A stretch of 64,000 nt of DNA. It comes from Variovorax paradoxus. Lineage in GTDB: Bacteria > Pseudomonadota > Gammaproteobacteria > Burkholderiales > Burkholderiaceae_C. Positions 34,225 through 42,772 of the stretch are shown here, piece after piece (positions within the stretch are counted from its first letter, which is position 1; each line of letters starts with the position of its first letter). The stretch is taken from the NCBI GenBank assembly GCA_016806145.1, contig CP063166.1:4030001-4094000 (forward strand), in the 5' to 3' direction. The translations under genes and the position numbers were made by a program. Below the pieces are notes generated by a model. That model saw only the letters and a program-made list of their open reading frames with translations, was not told where the DNA came from and made no database searches.

Positions 34225-36474
34225 ATGTTCGCCATCCCTCACGCCTCGCGCAAGCGGGTTTCTCCGTGGCCGGCCCTTCGCGCCGGCTCCGTCGCGGCAC
34301 TGGCCATCGCCGCGGCCGCGCTGCTCGCCAGCTGCGGCGGCAGCTCCGACAGCGGCGCGGTGTTCCTGCCGGTCGCGCCGCCGCCGCCGGCCGCGCCGCC
34401 GCCCGCCCCGGCCGCCTTCGACGTGCGCACGCTGTCGTCCAGGCCCGAGATGGTGAGCGGCGGCGACACGCTGCTCGAGGTGCGCGCGCCCGAAGGCGTG
34501 ACCACCGACAAGGTGCGCGTGAGCCTCAACGGCAAGGACGTGAGCGCGCAACTGAGCACGCGCGATGCCGCCACGCGCACGCTGCGCGGCCTGCTCACGG
34601 GCCTCGCCGAGGACCCGACCTCGGCCACCGGCAAGGAGAACCTGATCGTCGTGACCAACGCCGACAAGCCCGAGCAGCGCACCGAACTCAAGCTGGTCAA
34701 CTACCCGATCACGGGCCCGATCCTCTCGGGCCCGCACATCACGCCGTACGAATGCCGCACGGTGCAGAACGGCCTGGGCGTGGCGCTCGACGCCAACTGC
34801 TCGGCCACCACGCAGGTGGTCTGGTACTACCGCAGCAAGGCCGGCAGCTTCAAGCCGCTGGCCGACCCGACCGGCACGCGCCCGGCCGACCTGGCCGACA
34901 CCACCACCAACGACGGCGTCACCGTGCCCTACATCGTGCGCGTGGAGTCGGGCACCATCAACCGCGGCGTGTACCGCCTCGCGGTGCTCGACAACCCGGC
35001 GAAGGACGCGCCCGCCACCTGGAAGCCCGGCAAGGGCTGGAACAAGAAGCTGGTGCCCTACTTCGACTGCTGCGGCTCGGCCCAGTACAACCAGGGCGTG
35101 CATCCGATCGAGTCGATCCTCGACCCGATCGCCGACATCTACCTGTCGCGCGGCTTCGCCTTCTTCAACTCGACCGAGCTGTGGAACAACCAGCATGCGA
35201 ACCCGCACCTGCAGGGCGAGACGCTGATGATGATCAAGGAGCACGTGATCGAGGAATTCGGCGAAGTGCCGAAGTGGACCGCGGGCATCGGCGGCTCGGG
35301 CGGCGCGATCCAGCAGTACCTGATCGCGCAGCTCTATCCGGGGCTGCTCGACGGCATCCAGCCGATCGTCTCGTTCCCCGAGACGCTGATGCCCGAGGTG
35401 ATGGAGTGCCGGCTGCTCAACAACGTCTACGGACTCGACATGGCGACCTGGACGCCGGCCAAGAAGGTCGCGGTCAATGGCTTCAACCAGGGCACCTGTG
35501 ACAACTGGGATGGGTCTTTCGCAAGCATCATCAAGTCCGACAACGCGGTGGGCTGCGGCTTCCTCGAGCCCGGCAATGCGGCCAACGTGTTCAACCGCGC
35601 GACCAACCCGAACGGCGTGCGCTGCGACCTGTTCCAGACCAACGTCAACCTGCTGGGCAAGCGCCCGGGCACGCAGGAGGCGCGTCGCCCGATCGACAAC
35701 ATCGGCGTGCAGTACGGCCTGGCCGCGCTCAACAAGGGCACGATCTCGGTGAAGGAGTTCCTCGACCTCAACGAGAAGGTCGGCGGCTACGACCGCGACG
35801 GCAACGTGCAGGCGGCACGCTCGCAGGCCGATGCCGGTGCGCTCGAGGCGACCTATTCGGGCGGCTTCAAGAACAGCTTCTCGGGCCCGGGCCTCGCGAA
35901 CATCCCGATCATCACGCAGCGCGGCAATGCCGATGCGACCGGCGACATCCACGACACGCTGCAGGACCTGATCATCCGCGCGCGGCTGCAGCGCGCCAAC
36001 GGCCGCAGCGACAACCAGATCATCTGGACGCTGGGTTCGTCGACCTCGATCCTCAGCTACGTGGGCGATTCGATCGACCTGATGAACAAGTGGCTCGACA
36101 ACATGGCGGCCGACAGCGCCGCGGCCTCGACCGACAAGGTGGTGCGCAACAAGCCCGCGGGCGCCAACGATGCCTGCTGGGACAAGAGCAACAAGCGCAT
36201 CGACGAGGTCGCGTCGCAGGACCCGGCCGCGAAGTGCAACGTGGTCTATCCGCGCTTCAGCACGCCGCGCATCGTGGCCGGTTCGCCGCTCGTGAACGAC
36301 GTGCTCAAGTGCCAGCTCAAGCCGGTCGCGATGGCCGACTACACGGCGACCTTCAGCGGTGCCGAGGAGACGCGGCTCAAGACCATCTTCCCGGCCGGCG
36401 TGTGCGACTGGAGCAAGCCGGGCGTGGGGCAGCAGCCGCTGAAGGGCAGCTACCTGCGCCTGCCGCTGAACTGA
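34225..36474 (+). CDS. DUF6351-family lipoprotein, copy 2
   Basis: A 749-residue paralogue of the protein at 30594-32795. The signal ends in lipobox LASC near residue 38, then GGSSDSGA and a Pro-rich linker. The same blocks follow in the same order: SRPEMVSGGDTLLEVRAPEG, YPITGPILSGPHITPYECRTV, YIVRVESGT, WTAGIGGSGGAIQQ near 350, NIGVQYGLAALNKG, and a closing GVCDWSKPGVGQQPLKGSY. Many conserved Cys residues suggest disulfides outside the cytoplasm. The function is unknown. AGGAGA lies 5 bases before the ATG. It is divergent from a Crp/Fnr regulator and closed by a terminator. Confidence 0.82.
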   Translation: MFAIPHASRKRVSPWPALRAGSVAALAIAAAALLASCGGSSDSGAVFLPVAPPPPAAPPPAPAAFDVRTLSSRPEMVSGGDTLLEVRAPEGVTTDKVRVSLNGKDVSAQLSTRDAATRTLRGLLTGLAEDPTSATGKENLIVVTNADKPEQRTELKLVNYPITGPILSGPHITPYECRTVQNGLGVALDANCSATTQVVWYYRSKAGSFKPLADPTGTRPADLADTTTNDGVTVPYIVRVESGTINRGVYRLAVLDNPAKDAPATWKPGKGWNKKLVPYFDCCGSAQYNQGVHPIESILDPIADIYLSRGFAFFNSTELWNNQHANPHLQGETLMMIKEHVIEEFGEVPKWTAGIGGSGGAIQQYLIAQLYPGLLDGIQPIVSFPETLMPEVMECRLLNNVYGLDMATWTPAKKVAVNGFNQGTCDNWDGSFASIIKSDNAVGCGFLEPGNAANVFNRATNPNGVRCDLFQTNVNLLGKRPGTQEARRPIDNIGVQYGLAALNKGTISVKEFLDLNEKVGGYDRDGNVQAARSQADAGALEATYSGGFKNSFSGPGLANIPIITQRGNADATGDIHDTLQDLIIRARLQRANGRSDNQIIWTLGSSTSILSYVGDSIDLMNKWLDNMAADSAAASTDKVVRNKPAGANDACWDKSNKRIDEVASQDPAAKCNVVYPRFSTPRIVAGSPLVNDVLKCQLKPVAMADYTATFSGAEETRLKTIFPAGVCDWSKPGVGQQPLKGSYLRLPLN

Positions 36475-36495
36475 CGGTTTCATGATGGGGATTTC

Positions 36496-36519
36496 AGGGC
36501 TCTTCGGAGCCCCTTTTTC
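36496..36519 (+). terminator. Intrinsic terminator after DUF6351 copy 2
   Basis: GGGCTC-TTCG-GAGCCC followed by C and five T residues, 22 bases after the stop codon. Confidence 0.88.
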
Positions 36520-36587
36520 TTGGCGCGGCGCGGGGCCTTCGCGCGATAGGAATTCCCCATCCGCGCGGGCTTCGGAGAAGGACTTTC

Positions 36588-36607
36588 AACTGTACGTTCA
36601 TACAGTA
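36588..36607 (+). promoter_or_regulatory. LexA box before the 77-residue protein gene
   Basis: The sequence AACTGTACGTTCATACAGTA contains CTGT-N8-ACAG exactly (36590-36605), the LexA consensus of gamma- and betaproteobacteria. A TAGAAT -10 box follows at 36614-36619, so LexA would cover the promoter. The only gene it can control is the small protein at 36654. Confidence 0.85.
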
Positions 36608-36653
36608 CTTCTCTAGAATGCCTCGTCTCCAAGAACAACTTCGAGGCGACCGC

Positions 36654-36887
36654 ATGACCACCGCCAATCCGCCCGCAGCCGCTGCGCGCATCCTCTTCTT
36701 CTCACGCCCCGCGCAGCCGCAGCCCGCCCCGCGACCCACCCCGCGTCTGCGCGCCACGGGACGCCTCTCGACCTGGCCGTTCCGCGTGCTGCGGCACAAC
36801 GAACAGGGCGATCCGCACGACATCAGGGCGCAGGCTGCGCGGGTGTTGCGGACGACGGCGCAGCAGTGGTGGCCGAAGGAGGACTGA
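36654..36887 (+). CDS. Small protein under LexA control, function unknown
   Basis: A 77-residue basic, Pro/Ala/Arg-rich protein I do not recognise. GAGG lies 7 bases before the ATG, and a promoter with a consensus LexA box lies 28-66 bases upstream, so DNA-damage induction is likely. The N-terminal half (residues 1-37) is Pro-rich and probably disordered; the C-terminal half (about 38-77, LSTWPFRVLRHNEQGDPH then IRAQAARVLRTTAQQWW) could form one or two helices. It has no membrane segment. Its place beside the mutasome operon suggests a role in the SOS response, perhaps in cell division or repair, but no homology supports a choice. Confidence 0.72.
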   Translation: MTTANPPAAAARILFFSRPAQPQPAPRPTPRLRATGRLSTWPFRVLRHNEQGDPHDIRAQAARVLRTTAQQWWPKED

Positions 36888-36991
36888 ATCGCTCAGCGTT
36901 CGAAAGTGAAAGAACGGCATCCGGCGAGATCCACGCCGTGCGCTCGCCTCACGCCACCGAACCGGCAACCATTGCGCCGTCCCCTCGGACC

Positions 36992-37948
36992 TCAGACCAG
37001 CAGGTCCTGCACGTCCTCATCGAACCCCGCCATCGGCTGCGCCTTCGCGAGCGCGAGCCACACCGCGAACGGAATGCGCTCGAAGCTGCGATGCACCGCC
37101 GCACGCGCGACCACGAGGCGTTCGCCCTCGAGCACCATCACGCCGCATTCGGCCGGCACCTCCTCGGGCGTGGCGATGCAGCGGCCGCGCGCGTCGTTGC
37201 CCAGCACGTACCAGCACTCGCCGCCGAGGTCGAGGTAGGCCGCGCGCTTGTCGGGCTTGCGCAGGTCGCCCAGCAGGTCGGCGCGGCTCACCTTCACCTC
37301 GTGCACGATCGGATGCGCATAGGCCTCGACGCTGGTGTTTCGGATCGAGAAGACATCGGGCCTGGCCATGCACCAGCGCGCCTTGCCGCCCTCTTCCGCC
37401 GGCGGCAGCTTCGCGCGCAGGCTCAGGCCGCGCCAGGCGATGCGGCCGCCGCGCGTCATCTCGCGCGCCACGCGTTCGACCAGCGCTTCGTGCGGCGACA
37501 GCGCCGCGCGGTTGATCGTGAGCGTGGTGGCGATGCGCGCGAGGCCGGCATCGGTCACGCGCAGGGTCTCGTGGCCCTGCGCCGACCGCACGCGCTCGAG
37601 GAAGCCGCCCGCGAGCAATTCGACCTCGACCGCGTCGCAGCAGGGCCAGCCGGCCGAGCGGTACATCTCGCGCAGGCGCCGCGCATGCAGCTTGCCGAAG
37701 GGCACGCTGCCCGAAGCCGTGGCAATGGCCAGCGAGGCCGCGAGCGACACCGCGGTCTGCATCGGCGGCTCCTGCACCGGCGGCGGAAAACCGGGATCGG
37801 TCACGGGCGGCATCGCGGGCGGCGGATCGCCCTCGGGCGGCGGGCCGGGCGGCATGACGGGCGGTGGCGGCACCACGGGCACGTCGGGCGCGGGGGGCGG
37901 CGGACCGATGGGCGTGGCGACGATGGGGTCGAGGGCGAGTGCGGACAT
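36992..37948 (-). CDS. PD-(D/E)XK nuclease-like protein with Pro-rich N-terminus (MmcB-like)
   Basis: A 318-residue protein. Residues 1-62 are a Pro-rich, disordered tail; about 85-150 look like a winged helix (HARRLREMYRSAGWPCCDAVEVELLAGGFLERV); about 155-290 carry a restriction-endonuclease-like core with Pro197-Asp198 in ARPDVFSI and Glu217-Val-Lys219 in HEVKVSRADL, exactly the PD...ExK arrangement, and Glu157 as a possible extra ligand. This resembles MmcB, a DNA repair nuclease-like protein of the SOS mutasome regulon in Caulobacter; the resemblance is by pattern, not by search. It lies 104 bases after dnaE2 on the same strand and may be the last gene of the SOS operon. Confidence 0.65.
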   Translation of the reverse strand: MSALALDPIVATPIGPPPPAPDVPVVPPPPVMPPGPPPEGDPPPAMPPVTDPGFPPPVQEPPMQTAVSLAASLAIATASGSVPFGKLHARRLREMYRSAGWPCCDAVEVELLAGGFLERVRSAQGHETLRVTDAGLARIATTLTINRAALSPHEALVERVAREMTRGGRIAWRGLSLRAKLPPAEEGGKARWCMARPDVFSIRNTSVEAYAHPIVHEVKVSRADLLGDLRKPDKRAAYLDLGGECWYVLGNDARGRCIATPEEVPAECGVMVLEGERLVVARAAVHRSFERIPFAVWLALAKAQPMAGFDEDVQDLLV

Positions 37949-38052
37949 GGTGAGGAACAGGTTAGCGAAATCCGGTGGATGAGGCGAGGACTCGAACGAA
38001 CGGTTGCGATCGGTTGCAGAGACGGACGGAACGTGCGGATGCGGTCATCGCG

Positions 38053-41000
38053 TCAGTGGAAATCCCGGCTGCTGTTGCTCTGCGCGAGCCGGCCCATCAG
38101 CGGCGTCAGGTCCTTGAAGCCAGTGGCGATCAGGTGCTGCACCTTGCCGCCGCTGTCGTCGTCGCGCTGCCAGGTGCCCTGCACCGCGAGCAGGTGCGAT
38201 TTCAGGAGCGGCTCGCGCCAGGCCTCGATCACGTGGTTCCAGACGATCACGTTGACGTTGCCGGTCTCGTCCTCGAGCGTGACGAAGATGGTGCCGTTGG
38301 CGGTCTGCGGCCGCTGCCGGCCCTTGACGATGCCGCAGGCGCGCACCACGTGGCCGCTGGGCATGGCGCGCAGCTGCTCGGCGCTCAGGAGGTTCATGCG
38401 CGCCAGCCGCGGTCGCAGCAGCGCGAGCGGATGGCGCCGCAGCGTGAGGCGCATCGACGCATAGTCGCCGACGATCTCCTCGCCCTCGGGCGCCGCGGGC
38501 AGCACCAGCGCGTCCTCGTGGATCGGCACGCCCTTGAGCAGCCCCGGCGCGCGCCGTTGTGCCGTCGCATCCCACATCTGCTGGCGCCGATGGCCCGACA
38601 GCGAGACCAGCGCATCGGCCGCGGCCAGCGCCGCCATGTCCTTGCCGTCGAGCTCGGCGCGCAGCGCGAGGTCCTCGGTGCTGGTGAAGGCCTGTTGCGC
38701 GCGGGCTTTGAGCAGACGCTCGGCACCGCCCTGGCTGAGGCTCGCGACGCGGTTCAGGCCCAGTCGCACCGCGGGCTGGTCGTCGTGGCCCAGGCGCTCG
38801 GCATAGCGCATGTCGGTGCCCGACGGCACGCGCGGCGCATCGGCCGCGCGCGGCTCGAGCGTGGTGTCGATCCCGCTGCAGGTCACGTCGACCGGCCGCA
38901 CCTCCACGCCATGCCGGCGCGCGTCCTGCACCAGCTGCGAGGGGCTGTAGAAGCCCATCGGCTGCGAGTCGAGCAAGGCGGCGAGGAAGCAGGCGGGCTC
39001 GTGGCACTTGAGCCAGCTGCTGACCGTGACCAGCAGCGCGAAGCTGGCGGCGTGGCTTTCGGGGAAGCCGTAGTCGCCGAAGCCGAGGATCTGCTTGAAG
39101 ATGGCTTCGGCGAACTCGGCCTTGTACCCGTTGCCGGTCATGCCCTGCACGAGCTTGTCGTGGAAGCCCTCGAGTCCGCCCTTGCGCTTCCACGCGGCCA
39201 TGGCACGGCGCAGCTGGTCGGCTTCGTCGGCGGAGAAGCCGGCCGCGATCATCGCGATCTGCATCACCTGTTCCTGGAAGATCGGGATGCCCAGCGTGCG
39301 CTCCAGCGCGGGCTTCAGATCGTCCTTCTCGTAGACGATGGGCAGGCCCTTGGCAACGCGTTCGCGCTGCTTGAGGTAGGGATGCACCATGCCGCCCTGG
39401 ATCGGCCCGGGCCGCACGATCGCGACCTCGATCACCAGGTCCTCGTAGCTGCGCGGCTTCAGGCGCGGCAGCATCGACATCTGGGCGCGGCTCTCGATCT
39501 GGAACACGCCCACGGTGTCGGCATCGCAGATCATGTCGAACACCTTGGCATCGTCGCTCGGGATCTGGTGCATCTGCCTGGACCAGCCCCGCCAGCGGTT
39601 CATGTGGTCGAGCCCCCGCCTGATCGCGCTGAGCATGCCGAGCGCGAGCACGTCGACCTTGAGCATGCCCATGGCCTCGAGGTCGTCCTTCTCCCACTGG
39701 ATGACCGAGCGGTCCTTCATCGAGGCCTTCTCCACCGGCACCAGCCGCGTGAGCTTCGTGTGCGTCAGCACGAAGCCGCCGACGTGCTGGCTCAGGTGGC
39801 GCGGAAAGCCGCGCAGGCGCCGCGTCATCTCGATCCACTGCACGAGCTTCAACGTGTCTTCCCGCACGCCGACACGCGCGCAGGCCGCATTCAACTGCTC
39901 GCCGAGCACGGTCTCGTCGAACCAGTAGTGGTCCTTGGCGAACTCGTCGATCAGCCGCTCGTCGATGCCGATGGCCTTGCCCACGTCGCGCAGCGCGCTG
40001 CGCGCGCGATAGCAGATGACGACCGCGGCGATGGCGGCACGCTCGCGGCCGTACTTCTTGTAGATGTACTGGATGACGTCTTCACGCCGCTGGTGTTCGA
40101 AATCGACATCGATGTCGGGCGGCTCGTTGCGATGGCGGCTCAGGAAGCGCTCGAACAGCAGCGTGCCCTTGTCGGGGTCGATCGCGGTGATGCCGAGGCA
40201 GAAGCACACCGCGGAGTTGGCCGACGAGCCGCGACCCTGGCAGAGGATCTGCTGCGACTGCGCGAACTTCACGATGTCCTCCACCGTGAGGAAGAACATC
40301 TCGTACTTCAGCTCGACGATCAGTGCCAGCTCCTTCTCGACCTGCTCGCGCACCTTGTCCGGAACGCCAGCGGGGTAGCGCAGCGCGGCGCCTTCCCAGG
40401 TCTTGCGCCTCAGCGTTTGAACGGGGGTTTCGCTGGAACCCAGGGTCTCGAGCGGGTACTTGTAGTTGTCCCTGATCACTCCCGGATCGAAGCGGCATCG
40501 ATTCGCCACCACCAGCGTGTTCGCCAGCATGTCGCGCAGATAGATCTCCGCCAGCCGCATGCGCTGCCGCAGATGCCGCTCGGCATTCGACTGCAGCGCG
40601 AAGCCGCACTCGGCCACGGGACGCCCCACGCGCACGGCCGTCAGCACGTCCTGCAGCGGCTTGCACGAGCGCGCATGCATGTGCACGTCGCCGGCCGCCA
40701 CCAGCGGCACACCGGCCTGCTCGCTCGCCTGGACCAGTCCGACGAACCACAGGTCGTCGTCGAGCTCGTTGAACAGCTCCAGCGCCAGCCAGAGGTTGTC
40801 GCCATGGAGCGCCTTCGCGGCCATCAGGTCTTCGTGCAGCGTGGCGGTGTCCAGGTCCTGGCCCGGATGGCGGTGCGGCACGAACAGGATCTGGCAACGC
40901 TGCAGCGATGCCACATCGCTCTCTTCCCAGCTCACGCGGTACTCGCCCTTGGGCAGTTCGGTGGTGCGCGCGGCGGTGATGAATTCGCAGAGGTTGCCCC

Positions 41001-41409
41001 AGCCCTCGGTGTCGTTCGCGATCACCACGAGCTTGAAGCGCTCGAAGCGGAACTCGCTGCCGTACAGCAAGCGGAAATCGGGGTTGCGCGGGATCGGCGG
41101 TTCTTCGGGATGCTTCTTCTCGTAGTCGGCGAGCTTGCGCTCCATGTCGCGCAGGCAGACGAAGGCGCGCACGATGCCGGCCACCGAGCATTCGTCGGTG
41201 ATGGCCAATGCCGAATAGCCGAGCTGGTAGGCCCGGTCCACCACCTCCTCGGGCGTCGACGCCCCACGCTGGAAGCTGAAGTTCGTGAGGCAGTGCAGCT
41301 CGGCGTAGCCCGGCAGCGTCGCTACCGGCGCGGTCCTCGCGGGCGCCGGCAGCGCATGCACCTGTGCCGGCTGGCGGTTGCGCATCTGCCTTTCGCTGAG
41401 TTCAGGCAT
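38053..41409 (-). CDS. dnaE2: Error-prone DNA polymerase III alpha subunit, DnaE2/ImuC
   Basis: An 1118-residue C-family polymerase that copies past DNA lesions together with ImuA and ImuB. The PHP domain starts at YAELHCLTNFSFQRGA near residue 35; the palm holds the catalytic acidic residues in PPDIDVDFEHQRREDV near 430 and KVDVLALGM near 585; a helix-hairpin-helix region and a C-terminal OB domain (GRQRPQTANGTIFVTLEDETG near 1045) follow. I use the ATG at 41407-41409, which overlaps the imuB stop by 8 bases with AGGG just ahead. DnaE2 enzymes act in SOS mutagenesis, and a LexA box lies before imuA. Confidence 0.95.
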   Translation of the reverse strand: MPELSERQMRNRQPAQVHALPAPARTAPVATLPGYAELHCLTNFSFQRGASTPEEVVDRAYQLGYSALAITDECSVAGIVRAFVCLRDMERKLADYEKKHPEEPPIPRNPDFRLLYGSEFRFERFKLVVIANDTEGWGNLCEFITAARTTELPKGEYRVSWEESDVASLQRCQILFVPHRHPGQDLDTATLHEDLMAAKALHGDNLWLALELFNELDDDLWFVGLVQASEQAGVPLVAAGDVHMHARSCKPLQDVLTAVRVGRPVAECGFALQSNAERHLRQRMRLAEIYLRDMLANTLVVANRCRFDPGVIRDNYKYPLETLGSSETPVQTLRRKTWEGAALRYPAGVPDKVREQVEKELALIVELKYEMFFLTVEDIVKFAQSQQILCQGRGSSANSAVCFCLGITAIDPDKGTLLFERFLSRHRNEPPDIDVDFEHQRREDVIQYIYKKYGRERAAIAAVVICYRARSALRDVGKAIGIDERLIDEFAKDHYWFDETVLGEQLNAACARVGVREDTLKLVQWIEMTRRLRGFPRHLSQHVGGFVLTHTKLTRLVPVEKASMKDRSVIQWEKDDLEAMGMLKVDVLALGMLSAIRRGLDHMNRWRGWSRQMHQIPSDDAKVFDMICDADTVGVFQIESRAQMSMLPRLKPRSYEDLVIEVAIVRPGPIQGGMVHPYLKQRERVAKGLPIVYEKDDLKPALERTLGIPIFQEQVMQIAMIAAGFSADEADQLRRAMAAWKRKGGLEGFHDKLVQGMTGNGYKAEFAEAIFKQILGFGDYGFPESHAASFALLVTVSSWLKCHEPACFLAALLDSQPMGFYSPSQLVQDARRHGVEVRPVDVTCSGIDTTLEPRAADAPRVPSGTDMRYAERLGHDDQPAVRLGLNRVASLSQGGAERLLKARAQQAFTSTEDLALRAELDGKDMAALAAADALVSLSGHRRQQMWDATAQRRAPGLLKGVPIHEDALVLPAAPEGEEIVGDYASMRLTLRRHPLALLRPRLARMNLLSAEQLRAMPSGHVVRACGIVKGRQRPQTANGTIFVTLEDETGNVNVIVWNHVIEAWREPLLKSHLLAVQGTWQRDDDSGGKVQHLIATGFKDLTPLMGRLAQSNSSRDFH

Positions 41410-42772
41410 AGAAGCCCTGCAAGTACCAGCGCACCTCACCTGCGGAAAAGCGCGCCAGCGGCCGCTCGCGGAAGATCCACAGCAAGCCGGCCTCGGCGCT
41501 TTCGGCCACGTAGTAGTCGCGCATCGCGGGCTGCCCGCCCTCCTCCTCGCCGCCCCACCAGCCTGCCTCGACGCGCTGCGGCCCGATCAGCCTGCTCAGC
41601 GGACCGCCATAGCAAGGACGCTCGCCGTCCATCTCGAGCAGCAGGGGCTGGGGCAGCAGCCAGGGCGGATAGATGGCATCGGGCTGGGAGGCCTCGGCCT
41701 GCGCTTCCTTGCGGGCCCTGGGCGGCGCGGCGCGGTCCGGCTGCACGCTGCGCAGCGCCGGCTGCCAGGCCTGCGTGTGTCCGGCACGGTGATCCGCCCG
41801 CGCCCGCGGCACCAGCACCTGCATCGCCCCCAGCCGCACGCTCAGCCGCTCGACCATCTCGTGCAACCTGTCGCCCTTGCGGTTGTCCTCCGGCAGAAAA
41901 CTGGTGCTCGCTCCGGCCCACGGATCGGTCTCGAGCGAGCGCAGCTTGAGCCAGCTCGCGGGCGCGGCGAGCGTGGCGAGAGCAAGCTTCTCGGACAGCA
42001 GGCGGCGCAGGTGCGCGAGGTCCTGCGTGGGTTCGGCGGTGCGCACCGCGACCTGCTGGGTCGGCGGCAGGTTCACGCCGTTGAAGCGCTTGAGGTCGAG
42101 TGTCCATTCCAGCTCGAGCGCGCGCGCGCCGCGCTGGCGCGCACGCAGCCAGATCTGCAGCGCCGACAGCAGCCGGTTGGCCGACCACATGAGTTCGGGC
42201 GCGGTCTCGGCCAGCGCGGGCAGCTCGAGCTTCTGCTCGAACACGTCGGGCAGCGTGAGCCAGGCATGGCTTTCGGGGCGCAGGCCCCAGGCGATGTCGA
42301 GCGCGGCGCGCAGCTCTGCGCCGAAACGCCGCGAGAGCCCGCCGCGCGGCAGCGCCGCCACCTCGCCCCAGCTGCGGCAACCGAGCCGCGCGAGCGCATC
42401 GAGGTGCCCGCGCGCGGCGCTCAGGGTGTCGAGCGGCAGGCCGGCGGGAATCTCGGGCGGCCGCTTCTCATCGCGCACGAACAGCCGCAGCCGCGCCAGC
42501 GCCTCGAGGCTGGTGGCGCCCTGCGCGCCGCGCAGCGCGGCGGCGGGCGCGGGGTTCTCGTTGAGCAGCTGGCGCATCAGCGAGGAACGCCCGCCCCACA
42601 GGCGCTCGCAGGCCGAGACCTCGAGCATCAGCGCCTCGTCGAGCCAGCAGACGTGCGGCGTGTAGCGCAGCGCCCACCAGCCCAGCGCCTCGGGGGTGGG
42701 CATGGCATCGGCCGCGGCGGCACCGGCCTCGGCCTGCGCCTCAAGCGACCACTGCAAGGCGATCCAGTGCAT
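41402..42772 (-). CDS. imuB: ImuB, Y-family polymerase-like mutasome hub (short N-terminus)
   Basis: A 456-residue ImuB, a catalytically inactive Y-family relative that links DnaE2 to the sliding clamp. The ATG at 42770-42772 has a strong AGGAGG site, and the gene overlaps imuA by 32 bases. Family parts are WWALRYTPHVCWLDEALMLEVSACERLWGG near residue 37-66, the helix-hairpin-helix region near 130-175, the little-finger domain, and the ending GEVRWYLQGFYA typical of ImuB. The protein begins MHWIALQW but then jumps to the WALRYTP region by about residue 37, so most of the usual first palm strands and fingers are missing. Confidence 0.92.
   Translation of the reverse strand: MHWIALQWSLEAQAEAGAAAADAMPTPEALGWWALRYTPHVCWLDEALMLEVSACERLWGGRSSLMRQLLNENPAPAAALRGAQGATSLEALARLRLFVRDEKRPPEIPAGLPLDTLSAARGHLDALARLGCRSWGEVAALPRGGLSRRFGAELRAALDIAWGLRPESHAWLTLPDVFEQKLELPALAETAPELMWSANRLLSALQIWLRARQRGARALELEWTLDLKRFNGVNLPPTQQVAVRTAEPTQDLAHLRRLLSEKLALATLAAPASWLKLRSLETDPWAGASTSFLPEDNRKGDRLHEMVERLSVRLGAMQVLVPRARADHRAGHTQAWQPALRSVQPDRAAPPRARKEAQAEASQPDAIYPPWLLPQPLLLEMDGERPCYGGPLSRLIGPQRVEAGWWGGEEEGGQPAMRDYYVAESAEAGLLWIFRERPLARFSAGEVRWYLQGFYA

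Noticed and set aside
34086..34235. Upstream extension of the Crp/Fnr gene to 34148 or 34235
   Set aside because: The 34235 start would overlap the divergent DUF6351 start, and codon use from 34086 to 34148 is unlike a coding region; a palindrome also lies there.
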